This document shows positions 5,943-13,907 of a stretch of 40,623 bases of DNA, one piece after another. The notes beneath the pieces were generated by a model that made no database searches, was not told where the DNA came from, and saw nothing but the letters and a program-made list of their open reading frames with translations. Within the stretch, counting starts at the first letter, position 1. Every line of letters begins with the position of its first letter. A program made the position numbers and the translations under genes. The stretch is from assembly GCA_018240025.1 (NCBI GenBank), contig JAFEGM010000011.1, positions 81,814 through 122,436 on the forward strand, read 5' to 3'. The DNA comes from Verrucomicrobiota bacterium (lineage in GTDB: Bacteria; Verrucomicrobiota; Verrucomicrobiia; Chthoniobacterales; SZAS-18).

Positions 5943-8624
5943 ATGTTGCCCGATGCCTTGATCCTGCCCGCCGACCTCCCGCCGGAGACAGGCCTGCAGC
6001 TGGTGCAACAGACCCTCGCGATCTGCGAGCATCCGATGCTCCTGACCACGCCCGAAGTCGAGGCGCCCGGCCCCCGCATCCTCTTCGCCAACGCCGCTTT
6101 CACCGAGCTCTGCGGCTACAGCGCGCGCGAGCTGCAGGGGCGCAGTCCGCGCATGCTGCAGGGGGAGCGGACCGACCCAGGCGTGCTGGCCGAGCTGAAG
6201 TCGACGCTGCGCCGCGGCCGGGCGTTTCACGGAGCCACGTGGAACTACCACCGCGATGGCTCTCCCTATTTCTTTTCCTGGTCGGTCTATCCGGTCCGGA
6301 CCGCCGAGCGGCAAATCGTGGCTTGGGTGTCCTGCCAGCGAAAAGTCGAGGCCGAGATGACCCTCGACGACACCAACCCGTTCGAGGTCATCTTCCGGCA
6401 GGCGCCTTTGGGGATGAGCGTGACCGACGAGTACGGTCACTTCGTGCGGGTCAATCCCGCCTTCCAGCAGTTGACCGGCCGGAGCGAATCGCAGCTGATC
6501 GGGCAGACGGTCGACTCGCTCGCGCTGCCGCAGGTGCGCGAGGCGGTGCGGCGCCGCTATTCGGAGAGCGTGCGCGGAGACGATGGGCATATCCACGCCG
6601 GCGATCTCGTGCGGCCCGATGGCAGCAGCCGGCGTGTGTTGGTGCGGCGCGGGCGCCTGGTGCGGCCAGACGGTTCGTGCATGATGGTCAATTCGGTGCT
6701 CGACGTGACCGAGCGCGAGGCGGCGCTGGCCGCGCGGGACGAGGCGGAGCGGCGCTACCACGGCGCGCTCGAGCGCCTGCCGATGCTCGCGCTGGCCGAG
6801 GACACCGAGGGGCGGGTGACCTATTGCAATCCCTGCGCCGGGCGGACACTCGGCTGGGATCCCGAAGAGCTGACCGGGCAGTCGGTCTTCGAAACCATCG
6901 TGCCGCGGGAGGAAGCCGAACTCAAACGGCGGACCTATCTCGCCTGGATGCGGGGCGACGGCGAGGAGGCGGGCGGCACCTACGAGACTTTCAACATGAC
7001 CCGCAGCGGCGCGCGGCTGCGGATCCGGTGGCACGTCTCTGAGCTGCGCTCGTCGGAGGGCGAGCGACAGGGCGTGCTGTGCTTTGGCCAGGACCTGACC
7101 GACGCTTTGCGAGTGGCGGCGGAATCGGCGGAGAACCGCGAGCTGCTGCAGGCGCTCTACGTCGGCACGCCCGATCTGATGTTCCTGTTCGATTCCGAGA
7201 TGCGCTTCCTGCAGGTCCACGGGCGGCCGGATTTGCTCCTGCGTCCCGCCGAGGAGCTGCTCGGCCGGCGCTACCTGGACGTGTCGAGCTCAGCCCACGC
7301 GCTGGAGACGCACCGCCTCTACGCCGAGGCTCTGGCAACCGGCGAGGTGCAGGTCATCGAGTACCCGGCCGAAGTTCCCGCGGGCCGGCGCCGGTTCGAA
7401 GCCCGCCTGGTGCGCTGCGGCGCTCAACGTGGACTGGCCATCGTCCGCGACGTGACCGAGCAGCGCGCGCTGGAGGCCCAGTTGCTGCAGGCGCAAAAGA
7501 TGGAGGCCATCGGCCAGTTGGCCGGGGGGATCGCGCACGATTTCAACAATCTGCTGACCGTCATGCTCGGCGGTCTCGACCTCATTCGCCTCGAGCCGAA
7601 TCATCCCGACCGCTCGCTGCTCGAGATGGCGGTGGAATCGGCCCATCGCGCCGCGGACCTGACCCAGCAGCTGCTCGACTATTCCCGCCAGGGGCCGCTC
7701 GCGGAGGAGGAGTTCGATCTCGCCGAAGTCCTGCGCGACACCACCCGCCTGCTCGCCCGTACGTTCGGTCCGCGGCACACCCTGCGGTTGGAACTCCCGC
7801 CCGAGCCCATTTCCGTCCGGGGCGATCCGCGCAAGATCCGGCAGGTGGTCATGAACCTCTGCCTGAACGCCCGCGACGCCATCCCCGGCGACGGCGTGGT
7901 ACGCGTCGGCTGCGGCTGGTTGCCGGCCAGCGAAGTCCACCCGCCACTGCGCCTCGAGCGACCCCACCGGGTTTTTGCGTGGTTTTCTGTTTCTGACAAC
8001 GGTATCGGTATGACCCTCGAAACCCGCCAACGCATGTTCGATCCCTTCTTCACCACCAAGGAACGCGGCAAGGGCACGGGGCTTGGCCTGGCCACGGTGC
8101 TGGGCGTGACCGAGCAGCACGGCGGCTGGGTGGAATGCGATTCCCAGCCCGGGGCGGGCAGCGAGTTCCGCGTCTTCCTGCCCGGAGGCGGTGGCGGCTC
8201 CGCTGGCGCGCCGAATCCGGCGCGGGAGCGGGCGGAGGACGGCACCCGCGGCTTGAGCTGCCTCCTGGTGGACGACGAGCCGCATGTGCTCCTGACTGCC
8301 CGGATGATGCTGGAGCGCGAAGGCTTCAAGGTCCTGCCCGCGGCCAGCGCGCGCGAGGCGATCGACATCCTCGGCGGACGGGTAGGGGAGATCGATCTCG
8401 TCTTCCTCGATCTGATGATGCCCTCGCTCTCGGGCGACGAGGCGCTGGGACGTCTGCGCGAACTGGATCCGCGCGTCCGGATCATCCTCATGAGCGGCGG
8501 TCTGTTGAGCGAGGAAGATCGCCCGCCCGGCGCGGACGGCTGGCTGGCCAAGCCGTTCCGGCGGGATCAACTGGTGGCCGCGGCGCGGGCCGCGCTCGCA
8601 GGGGCACGGCCGGCGACGGAGTGA
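5943..8624 (+). CDS. Hybrid sensor histidine kinase with four PAS domains and a receiver
   Basis: An 893-residue signalling protein with no obvious membrane segment, so probably cytoplasmic. I read PAS domains at about 30-135, 146-260, 275-390 and 397-505, then a HisKA dimerisation helix with GGIAHDFNN (phosphoacceptor His532), a HATPase domain (N-box 'NLCLNARDAI', G1 'DNGIGM', G2 'GKGTGLGL'), and a C-terminal receiver with DDE near 771, phosphoacceptor Asp823 in FLDLMMP, and a KPF lysine. The first PAS carries 'GRSPRMLQGERTD', like a LOV core but with Pro where the photoactive Cys would be. The ATG at 5943 is preferred over a GTG at 5931. No partner regulator lies nearby; output is probably by phosphorelay. 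Confidence 0.93.
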   Translation: MLPDALILPADLPPETGLQLVQQTLAICEHPMLLTTPEVEAPGPRILFANAAFTELCGYSARELQGRSPRMLQGERTDPGVLAELKSTLRRGRAFHGATWNYHRDGSPYFFSWSVYPVRTAERQIVAWVSCQRKVEAEMTLDDTNPFEVIFRQAPLGMSVTDEYGHFVRVNPAFQQLTGRSESQLIGQTVDSLALPQVREAVRRRYSESVRGDDGHIHAGDLVRPDGSSRRVLVRRGRLVRPDGSCMMVNSVLDVTEREAALAARDEAERRYHGALERLPMLALAEDTEGRVTYCNPCAGRTLGWDPEELTGQSVFETIVPREEAELKRRTYLAWMRGDGEEAGGTYETFNMTRSGARLRIRWHVSELRSSEGERQGVLCFGQDLTDALRVAAESAENRELLQALYVGTPDLMFLFDSEMRFLQVHGRPDLLLRPAEELLGRRYLDVSSSAHALETHRLYAEALATGEVQVIEYPAEVPAGRRRFEARLVRCGAQRGLAIVRDVTEQRALEAQLLQAQKMEAIGQLAGGIAHDFNNLLTVMLGGLDLIRLEPNHPDRSLLEMAVESAHRAADLTQQLLDYSRQGPLAEEEFDLAEVLRDTTRLLARTFGPRHTLRLELPPEPISVRGDPRKIRQVVMNLCLNARDAIPGDGVVRVGCGWLPASEVHPPLRLERPHRVFAWFSVSDNGIGMTLETRQRMFDPFFTTKERGKGTGLGLATVLGVTEQHGGWVECDSQPGAGSEFRVFLPGGGGGSAGAPNPARERAEDGTRGLSCLLVDDEPHVLLTARMMLEREGFKVLPAASAREAIDILGGRVGEIDLVFLDLMMPSLSGDEALGRLRELDPRVRIILMSGGLLSEEDRPPGADGWLAKPFRRDQLVAAARAALAGARPATE

Positions 8625-8642
8625 GCGTGGGGCCGCCGCCGT

Positions 8643-8996
8643 TCAGCCGCGGGCGCGGCGGGCCAGCCTGACCGCGACGTATTCCGTCTCGGGCAGGATG
8701 TATTTGCGCAGTTCGAGCTCGACCTCGGCGCAGGGGAACTCGCGCAGGAGCAGGCCGGCGAGGTCGTCGACGAGCGTCTCGATGAGCCGGCGCGGGCGTT
8801 CGGCGGCGAGCGCACGGCAGCGGCGGCAGACTTCGGCGTAGTCGATGGTCCGCGACACGTCGTCGGCCATCTCGGCGAACGGCAGCAGCGGGGTGAGCGT
8901 CAACCAGAGCCGCAGCTGCTGCGGGGCGCCGCGCTCGGCGTCGGGGACGCCGATGTGCGTGTCGAGCAAAAGGCCGGCGACGTGGATCGTATTCAC
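8643..8996 (-). CDS. folB: Dihydroneopterin aldolase
   Basis: A 117-residue protein with the FolB pattern: 'VAGLLLDTHIGVPDAERGAPQQ' at the N-terminus, which holds the conserved Glu of the pterin site, 'DDVSRTIDYAEVCR' in the middle, 'LIETLVDDLAGLLL', and a C-terminal 'ELRKYILPETEYVAVRL' strand with the conserved Lys. FolB converts 7,8-dihydroneopterin to 6-hydroxymethyl-dihydropterin plus glycolaldehyde in folate synthesis. I chose the GTG at 8996, which overlaps the stop of the OppF-type gene by four bases (GTGA); longer frames would run into that gene. No other folate gene is in the window. The C-terminal motif is somewhat divergent, so activity is likely but not certain. Confidence 0.87.
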   Translation of the reverse strand: MNTIHVAGLLLDTHIGVPDAERGAPQQLRLWLTLTPLLPFAEMADDVSRTIDYAEVCRRCRALAAERPRRLIETLVDDLAGLLLREFPCAEVELELRKYILPETEYVAVRLARRARG

Positions 8997-9985
8997 CCGA
9001 TCTCCCTCAGCCGCAGGCAGGTGGCGCGGCGGTGTTCGTTCCATTCCACCCAGCCCGGGATCTCCTCGCGGCAGGCGTCGATGCGATGCGCACAGCGCGG
9101 ATGAAAGGCGCAGCCGGACGGCGGGTTGAGCGGCGAGGGCGGATCGCCCTCCAGGACGAGGCGGCGGCGTTGGCGCTCGCGCACCGGATCGGGCACGGGC
9201 ACGGCGCTGACCAGGGCCTTGGCGTAGGGATGCAGCGGGCGCTCGAAGACCTCGGTGGCCGGTCCGATCTCGACCAGCTTGCCCAGATACATGACGGCGA
9301 TGCGATCGCTGATGTGCTTCACCACCGAGAGATCGTGGGAGATGAAGATCATCGTCAGCTGCATCTCGCGGACCAGCCGGGCGATGAGGTTGAGGATTTG
9401 CGCCTGGATGGAGACGTCGAGTGCGCTGACCGGCTCGTCGGCGATGATCAGCTTCGGCTCCACGGCCAGCGCGCGGGCGATGGCGATGCGCTGCCGCTGG
9501 CCGCCGCTGAACTCGTGCGGGTATTTGCGCACCGCATTGCCCGGCAGACCGACCTTCTGCAGCAGCGCGGCGACCTTCGCGGGAAGATCGACCGACGCCT
9601 CCGGCGCGTGCGTCGTGATGGCCTCGGCGAGCGTGTCGTAGACCGTCAGTCGCGGATTGAGCGAGGCGTACGGATCTTGGAAGATCATCTGGAAGTCCGT
9701 CCGCGCCGTGCGCAGCGCCTCGCCCTGCAGGCCGGTCAGTTCGCGTCCGGCCAGCAACACACGGCCGGCGGTCGGCGGGATCAGCTGCAGGATGGTGCGG
9801 CCGAGCGTGGACTTCCCGCAGCCCGATTCCCCGACGAGGCCCAGGACCTCGCCGCGTTGCAGGGAAAGAGAAACGCCGTCGACGGCGCGCACGGCGCCGA
9901 CGCGGCGTTTGAAGAGGATCCCCTTTTCGACGGGGAAATGCGTCCGCAAATTCTCCAGTTCCAGAAAGGCCGCCGGAGCATCCAT
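8993..9985 (-). CDS. Oligopeptide/dipeptide ABC transporter ATP-binding protein (OppF/DppF family)
   Basis: A 330-residue ABC ATPase with every core motif: Walker A GESGCGKST (52-60), Q-loop IFQDPYASLNPR (about 101-112), signature EFSGGQRQRIAIARAL (158-172), Walker B LIIADEP (179-185) and H-loop SHD (His217). The C-terminal extension 'GCAFHPRCAHRIDACREEIP' is the oligopeptide-transporter tail with clustered cysteines. It would energise peptide uptake with an OppD-type partner, OppB/OppC permeases and a binding protein, none of which is in this window; those may be encoded elsewhere. It overlaps folB by four bases, and its start is 16 bases from the FKBP stop, so the three genes look like one transcription unit. 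Confidence 0.93.
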   Translation of the reverse strand: MDAPAAFLELENLRTHFPVEKGILFKRRVGAVRAVDGVSLSLQRGEVLGLVGESGCGKSTLGRTILQLIPPTAGRVLLAGRELTGLQGEALRTARTDFQMIFQDPYASLNPRLTVYDTLAEAITTHAPEASVDLPAKVAALLQKVGLPGNAVRKYPHEFSGGQRQRIAIARALAVEPKLIIADEPVSALDVSIQAQILNLIARLVREMQLTMIFISHDLSVVKHISDRIAVMYLGKLVEIGPATEVFERPLHPYAKALVSAVPVPDPVRERQRRRLVLEGDPPSPLNPPSGCAFHPRCAHRIDACREEIPGWVEWNEHRRATCLRLREIG

Positions 9986-10001
9986 GCGCGGACGGAAGCG
10001 G

Positions 10002-10751
10002 TTACTTCTTTTCGGCCTCGATCCCGAGGAGCTCGACCTCGAAGGTCAGCATGGCGTTCGGTCCGATGTCCTGGCCGGCGCCATTCTCCTTGTACGCGAG
10101 TTCCGACGGGATCCAGAGCTGATATTTCGAGCCCACCTTCATGAGCTGGAGCGCCTCGGTCCAGCCGGGGATGACCCGATTGACCGGGAAGGTGGCGGGC
10201 TCGTTGCGCTTGTAGGAGCTGTCGAACTCCTTGCCGTTGATGAGGGTGCCGCGGTAGTGAACCTTGACGGTGTCGGTGGCCTTCGGCGTGGCGCCGTTGC
10301 CTTCCTTGAGAACCTTGTACTGGAGGCCGCTCGGGCGGACCTGCACGCCTTCCTTCGACTTGTTGGCGGCGAGGAAGGCGTCCCCCTCCTTCTTGTTGGC
10401 CTCGCCCGCTTCCTTGGCCTTGGCGGCGGCCTTCTTGGAAATCTCGGCGCTCATCGCCTGGAGAGCTTCCTCCATTTCCTTGTCGCTCAGCTTGAGACCG
10501 GCCCCCGAGGTGCCGTCCTGCAGGCCGACGATGATCGAGGGCATGTCGACCTCGAGGCCCGGCTGCTGCTTGAGATTACGGCCGATGTTCACGCCGATGG
10601 CGTAGCTCGCCTTTTCCTTCTGCGACTTGCCGGAGTAGGGATTGGAAGCCGCCGGCGCGCCGCCCGCCGCCGGGGGAGGCGTCTGCTGCGCAGGCGCGGC
10701 GAGGACCACCGCGAGGCTGAGGGGAAGGACGAGCGAGAGACGGGATTTCAT
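10002..10751 (-). CDS. Secreted FKBP-type peptidyl-prolyl isomerase (FkpA/Mip-like)
   Basis: A 249-residue exported protein. Residues 1-21 form a signal peptide ending in AAPAQQ, followed by a Pro/Ala-rich spacer. Residues 46-130 match the FKBP N-terminal dimerisation domain ('KASYAIGVNIGRNLKQQ', 'LSDKEMEEAL') and lead into a long Ala/Lys/Glu-rich helix. The FKBP domain spans about 150-249, with 'VKVHYRGTLINGKEFDSS', 'PVNRVIPGWTEALQLMKVG', 'WIPSELAYKENGAG' and 'LTFEVELLGI'. Such proteins act as periplasmic folding helpers. The active-site Tyr, Asp, Phe-like and Trp positions appear kept. It is the first gene of a likely fkp-oppF-folB unit; the region upstream is a non-coding repeat. Confidence 0.92.
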   Translation of the reverse strand: MKSRLSLVLPLSLAVVLAAPAQQTPPPAAGGAPAASNPYSGKSQKEKASYAIGVNIGRNLKQQPGLEVDMPSIIVGLQDGTSGAGLKLSDKEMEEALQAMSAEISKKAAAKAKEAGEANKKEGDAFLAANKSKEGVQVRPSGLQYKVLKEGNGATPKATDTVKVHYRGTLINGKEFDSSYKRNEPATFPVNRVIPGWTEALQLMKVGSKYQLWIPSELAYKENGAGQDIGPNAMLTFEVELLGIEAEKK

Positions 10752-11116
10752 AGAGGCGGGACTTTAGAAGAGCCGGATGTGTAGCGCACGACGAAGGGAA
10801 TGCATCTCGGAAGTTTGGGCTGGAGGATTGGCCTGCGGCTTGGTCGATCGAGGACGAGGACGAGGGGAAGTCGGGCCTGCGGCTTTGGTCGAATCGAGGA
10901 CGAGGACGAGGACGACGACGAGGACGAGGGAAGTTGGGCCTGCGGCTTGGGGTCGATTCGAGGACGACGACGAGGACGAGGGGAAGTTGGGCCTGCGGCT
11001 TTGGTAGATTCGAGGGGCCAATCACGAGCCCGACCCGCGGCCCGGAGGTCGGGCGGCGGGTCGGGCGAAGGATTTGCGTGGGCGAAGCTCGTCCGGGCCG
11101 GGGGACCGGCGCGGGC
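10752..11116. repeat. Non-coding minisatellite of about 35-63-bp units
   Basis: The 365-base gap between the FKBP gene and the PEP-CTERM-like gene holds four imperfect direct copies (10831-10864 partial, 10865-10927, 10928-10980, 10981-11015). Each full unit starts GGGAAGTTGGGCCTGCGGCT, continues TTGGTCGATTCGAGG and ends with a variable run of GAC/GAG triplets (AGGACGAGGACG...). Unit length differs by the number of GAC/GAG triplets, which suggests replication slippage. Short frames exist on both strands, but their products are low-complexity and have no start context, so I do not call a gene. The sub-word GCCTGCGGC is the reverse complement of GCCGCAGGC in the hairpin at 2943-2961. Confidence 0.75.
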
Positions 11117-11986
11117 TTACTCCGGGCTGATCGGGATGGGGGCGAGTTCGGGCTCCAGCTGCCGGAGTTTCCGCCAGCGCCAGAAGACGAAACCGCCGAA
11201 GGCTCCCATCAGAGCCCAGTGTGAGACCTCGGGAGTGGCGGTCAGAGACATGCCGTCCAACGAGACATTATTGTTGAAGCCGCCGAGCAGGTTGATGCCC
11301 GCGAGCGACAGGCTGGCGATGGACGCCACTCCGTCGATGAAGCTCACGGTCACGGTGCCTGCGCTGGTGGTGGTGAATTCCATGGTGGCCTGCGTCCAAC
11401 CCTGATTCTGCACGAAGTTGTACATCTGGGCGGCGATCAGCTGGGAGTCCTGGGTCGCAAATCCCGTGCCATAATTGACCACCACGCCGACCGTGCCCGA
11501 CCCGGTGCCGGTGGCGGAGACGACCAGCGGAATGCCCGCCTGGGGGATCTCGGCGCGGTAGCTGAAGGTCAGTTGGTAGGTGGTGTTGGCGGCCAGATTG
11601 ACCGTCTGGGAGATGCTAGCGCCCATGTTGTACACATTGGCCGGGAGAATGCCGAGGAAGGAGCCCACGGAATCGAGGTGGACCGAGAACGTGCCCTGAT
11701 CGGCCGCGGGCGAGCCCGGGTGGGCGGTCTGGGTGTTGCCGACGTAGTAGACGTTCGAGGTCAGGTTCAGGCCGATGATGTTGGCCACGTTCAGGATCGC
11801 CGGGCTGGTGGTCCAGCCGGTGATGGCGGTGGAGGTCGAGCCGATGGCCTGGGCGGTGTTCGAGTTCGTGCCCGGGAAGCTCGAGCTCTCGAACCCGGAG
11901 TTGGTGAACAGATCGGCGGAACTGCGACTCGGCAGCGCCGTCAGGGCGGCAGCGGCGAGGAGGGCGGCGATGAGTGGAGAGTTCAT
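11117..11986 (-). CDS. PEP-CTERM-like exosortase substrate with a DUF642-like N-terminus
   Basis: A 289-residue secreted protein. It has a signal peptide (residues 1-25, ending RSSAD), then 'LFTNSGFESSSFPGT', 'STAITGWTT', a beta-rich region with 'SISQTVNLAANTTYQLTFSY', and 'NVSLDGMSL', which together resemble DUF642/choice-of-anchor proteins with a carbohydrate-binding jelly-roll. The C-terminus has TPEVSHWALMGAFGGF, a hydrophobic stretch and WRWRKLR, the three-part layout of a PEP-CTERM sorting signal. Unusually, 15 more residues (QLEPELAPIPISPE region) follow the basic cluster. I chose the ATG at 11986; the open frame extends much further upstream only because it overlaps the TPR gene. The exosortase gene lies 2 kb away and is the likely processing enzyme. 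Confidence 0.85.
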   Translation of the reverse strand: MNSPLIAALLAAAALTALPSRSSADLFTNSGFESSSFPGTNSNTAQAIGSTSTAITGWTTSPAILNVANIIGLNLTSNVYYVGNTQTAHPGSPAADQGTFSVHLDSVGSFLGILPANVYNMGASISQTVNLAANTTYQLTFSYRAEIPQAGIPLVVSATGTGSGTVGVVVNYGTGFATQDSQLIAAQMYNFVQNQGWTQATMEFTTTSAGTVTVSFIDGVASIASLSLAGINLLGGFNNNVSLDGMSLTATPEVSHWALMGAFGGFVFWRWRKLRQLEPELAPIPISPE

Positions 11987-12039
11987 GACATGGCGTAGTA
12001 GGTCGATGGGTAGGTTGGGGTTGCGGTTGGGTTGGAGAA

Positions 12040-13830
12040 TCAGCGAGTCGAAGCCAGCTCCCGGCGGGCGGGGGCGGGATGCAGGCCGCGCAGAGCGTCT
12101 TGCAGGAGCGTCGACTCCTCCGGGAGCAGCGGCCGGCGTGTCTGCAGCTGGGCCGCGAGCGTGGCGGCGCTGGCGTGGCCCTCGGTGGCCGCGACCAGCG
12201 TCCGCACGAAGGCGAACTCCGGGGCCTCGGCAAAGCGCACCTGCGCCTCGGCCAGGAGGCGGCGGGCCTCGCCGAGGCGGCGCTGGCGCCAGAGCTGGAA
12301 GGCCCGGGTGGAGAGAATGTGGGCATCGGCCGGATGCGCCTGGGCCAGTTCGTCGGCGATCGCCGCTGCGCGATCCGTGTTCACGTTCAGCAGCAACTGC
12401 AGGTAGGCGACGTTGTTCCGCATCCGGTGGTCGGCGGGGAACTCGTGGGAAAGGTCGCGGGCGGCTGCGAGGAGATCGGCCGTCTGCCGCTCGCGGAGGC
12501 AGAGCTCGAAGATCTGTCGTTGGGCATGCACGCGCAGGCGGGCAGCCGAGCTGCGGGCGACGATGCGCCAGGCGGCCAGGGCCTCGCGCGGTCGGCCCCA
12601 GCGGTCGGCCAGCGTGGCCACGGCCATGGCGATGTCGGGGTCGGCGGGCAGATTCTTCAGCACCCCGTCCCAGCGTGCGGCCAGCACGGGCAGCGACTGC
12701 CCAGTCAGTTCCAGCGCGCGCAGGAGAATGGCCTCCCGCAGCAGGTCGTAGCGAGACCACTCCTGCCGCGCGAGCGTCTCGGCCACCAGGCGCGCTTCGC
12801 CGAGGGCGAACCAGACATCGGCCTGGAGCATGGCCACGTCGAGATTCTCGCCCGGAGCGCCCGGCCGCGTGGCGAGCGCTGCGCCCGCCTCGCGATAGCG
12901 GCCCCGGGCGTAGAACCAGCGGGCAATGCTGAGGGTGGCGGCGGGTTCGCTGCCGGCCAGGGCCGTGAGACGCTGGCGGGCGCCTTCCAGCAGCGGGCTG
13001 GCGGAGCTCTCGAGCGCCGGCAGCGCGGCCAGCAACTCGTCGGCGGTGGACGCAGTGCGGCGGACGATCTCCTCGCCCGCGGCGCGGGCCACGGCGGGAT
13101 CGACCAGCCGCGGATCGGTCACGGCCAACGTCCGCAGCGCGAAGCCCGCCTCGCGGGTCGAGCCACCGGCCAGCGCCTGCAGCGTTCGCACCGCGGCCGC
13201 GCGCATCTCCGGCAGCGTGGAGTTGGCATCGAGCATGGCGATGCGGGCTTGGATGCGTTCGTTGGTCGGCTCCAGCAGGCGGGCGCACTCGAGGGCCGCC
13301 CGCGCCTTGACCGGCTGATTTCCCAAGGCGGCCGCCTCGGCCGCGAGAATCCAGTCGGCCGCGGTGCGGAGATCGCCGTCCTTGAGACGGTGCAGAGCAT
13401 CGAGCGCCACGCCAGGCTGGGCGAATTTCACGGCCGTGCGGGCCAGGGCCAGCGTCGCCTCGCGCTCGTAGCCGGTCGATTCCGCCAGGGCGAGGCGCCA
13501 GCGGATCGAGAGCAGGCTCCCCCGCGATTCGCAGATGTCCGCGAGCAGGCGCGGAGCCGCCCGATTCTCCGGGAACCGCAGCATGGTCTTGTAGGTCCAG
13601 GCATTCGCCTCGGCCAGATTCCCCTTGGCGAACTCGGCCTCGGCGGTGGCGATCCACACGTCCGCCCGCCAGGCGCGGAAGGCCGAGCGCACCTTCGGAG
13701 CGGCCAGCGGGCCCGCGAGAAAGGCGGCCAGCGTGACCCCGCCAGCGATCTTCCACCACCGCCAGCGCCGCCGCCGCTGGGCGTAGGGCGAGTTCAGGGT
13801 CGAAACGGCGGGGGCAGTCTCAGTATCCAT
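12040..13830 (-). CDS. Membrane-anchored TPR-repeat protein of the exosortase locus
   Basis: A 596-residue protein with a basic N-terminus (QRRRRWRWWK), one membrane segment at about 27-46, and then an all-helical region of degenerate tetratricopeptide repeats, for example 'AEAEFAKGNLAEANAWTYKTM', 'LARTAVKFAQPGVALDAL', 'ARWFYARGRYREAGAAL' and 'AFQLWRQRRLGEARRLLAEA'. The bulk should face the periplasm. It has no catalytic motif, so it is probably a scaffold. It lies 53 bases upstream of the PEP-CTERM-like gene on the same strand and starts 77 bases from the divergent exosortase. Large TPR proteins often accompany exosortase loci, so a role in export or sorting of the surface protein is plausible but not shown. 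Confidence 0.8.
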   Translation of the reverse strand: MDTETAPAVSTLNSPYAQRRRRWRWWKIAGGVTLAAFLAGPLAAPKVRSAFRAWRADVWIATAEAEFAKGNLAEANAWTYKTMLRFPENRAAPRLLADICESRGSLLSIRWRLALAESTGYEREATLALARTAVKFAQPGVALDALHRLKDGDLRTAADWILAAEAAALGNQPVKARAALECARLLEPTNERIQARIAMLDANSTLPEMRAAAVRTLQALAGGSTREAGFALRTLAVTDPRLVDPAVARAAGEEIVRRTASTADELLAALPALESSASPLLEGARQRLTALAGSEPAATLSIARWFYARGRYREAGAALATRPGAPGENLDVAMLQADVWFALGEARLVAETLARQEWSRYDLLREAILLRALELTGQSLPVLAARWDGVLKNLPADPDIAMAVATLADRWGRPREALAAWRIVARSSAARLRVHAQRQIFELCLRERQTADLLAAARDLSHEFPADHRMRNNVAYLQLLLNVNTDRAAAIADELAQAHPADAHILSTRAFQLWRQRRLGEARRLLAEAQVRFAEAPEFAFVRTLVAATEGHASAATLAAQLQTRRPLLPEESTLLQDALRGLHPAPARRELASTR

Positions 13831-13907
13831 AGCGGGATGATTATGGAAATCGTGGAAAATACCAAGAAATATTTGATTTATGGAGAGTGGAAATTGAGAG
13901 TGAGTCT
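13831..13907. promoter_or_regulatory. AT-rich divergent promoter region of the exosortase locus
   Basis: The 77 bases between the TPR gene (minus) and the exosortase gene (plus) are far richer in A and T than their surroundings (for example AAATATTTGATTTATGG around 13867-13883), and must hold the promoters of both. On the minus strand a weak TTGGTA/TAATCA pair with a 16-base spacer can be proposed; I see no clear sigma-70 pair on the plus strand. Shared control of enzyme and substrate genes is inferred. Confidence 0.4.

Noticed and set aside
6120..6190. LOV-like photosensor in the first PAS domain (GRSPRMLQG)
   Set aside because: The core cysteine needed for flavin photochemistry is replaced by Pro. 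This motif form is common in ordinary PAS domains, so light sensing is not supported.
11117..13759. Single 880-codon minus-strand frame covering both the TPR and PEP-CTERM-like genes
   Set aside because: Only its C-terminal 289 residues show a signal peptide and a sorting signal. The rest is an out-of-frame reading of the TPR gene, whose own frame has TPR repeats and a membrane anchor.
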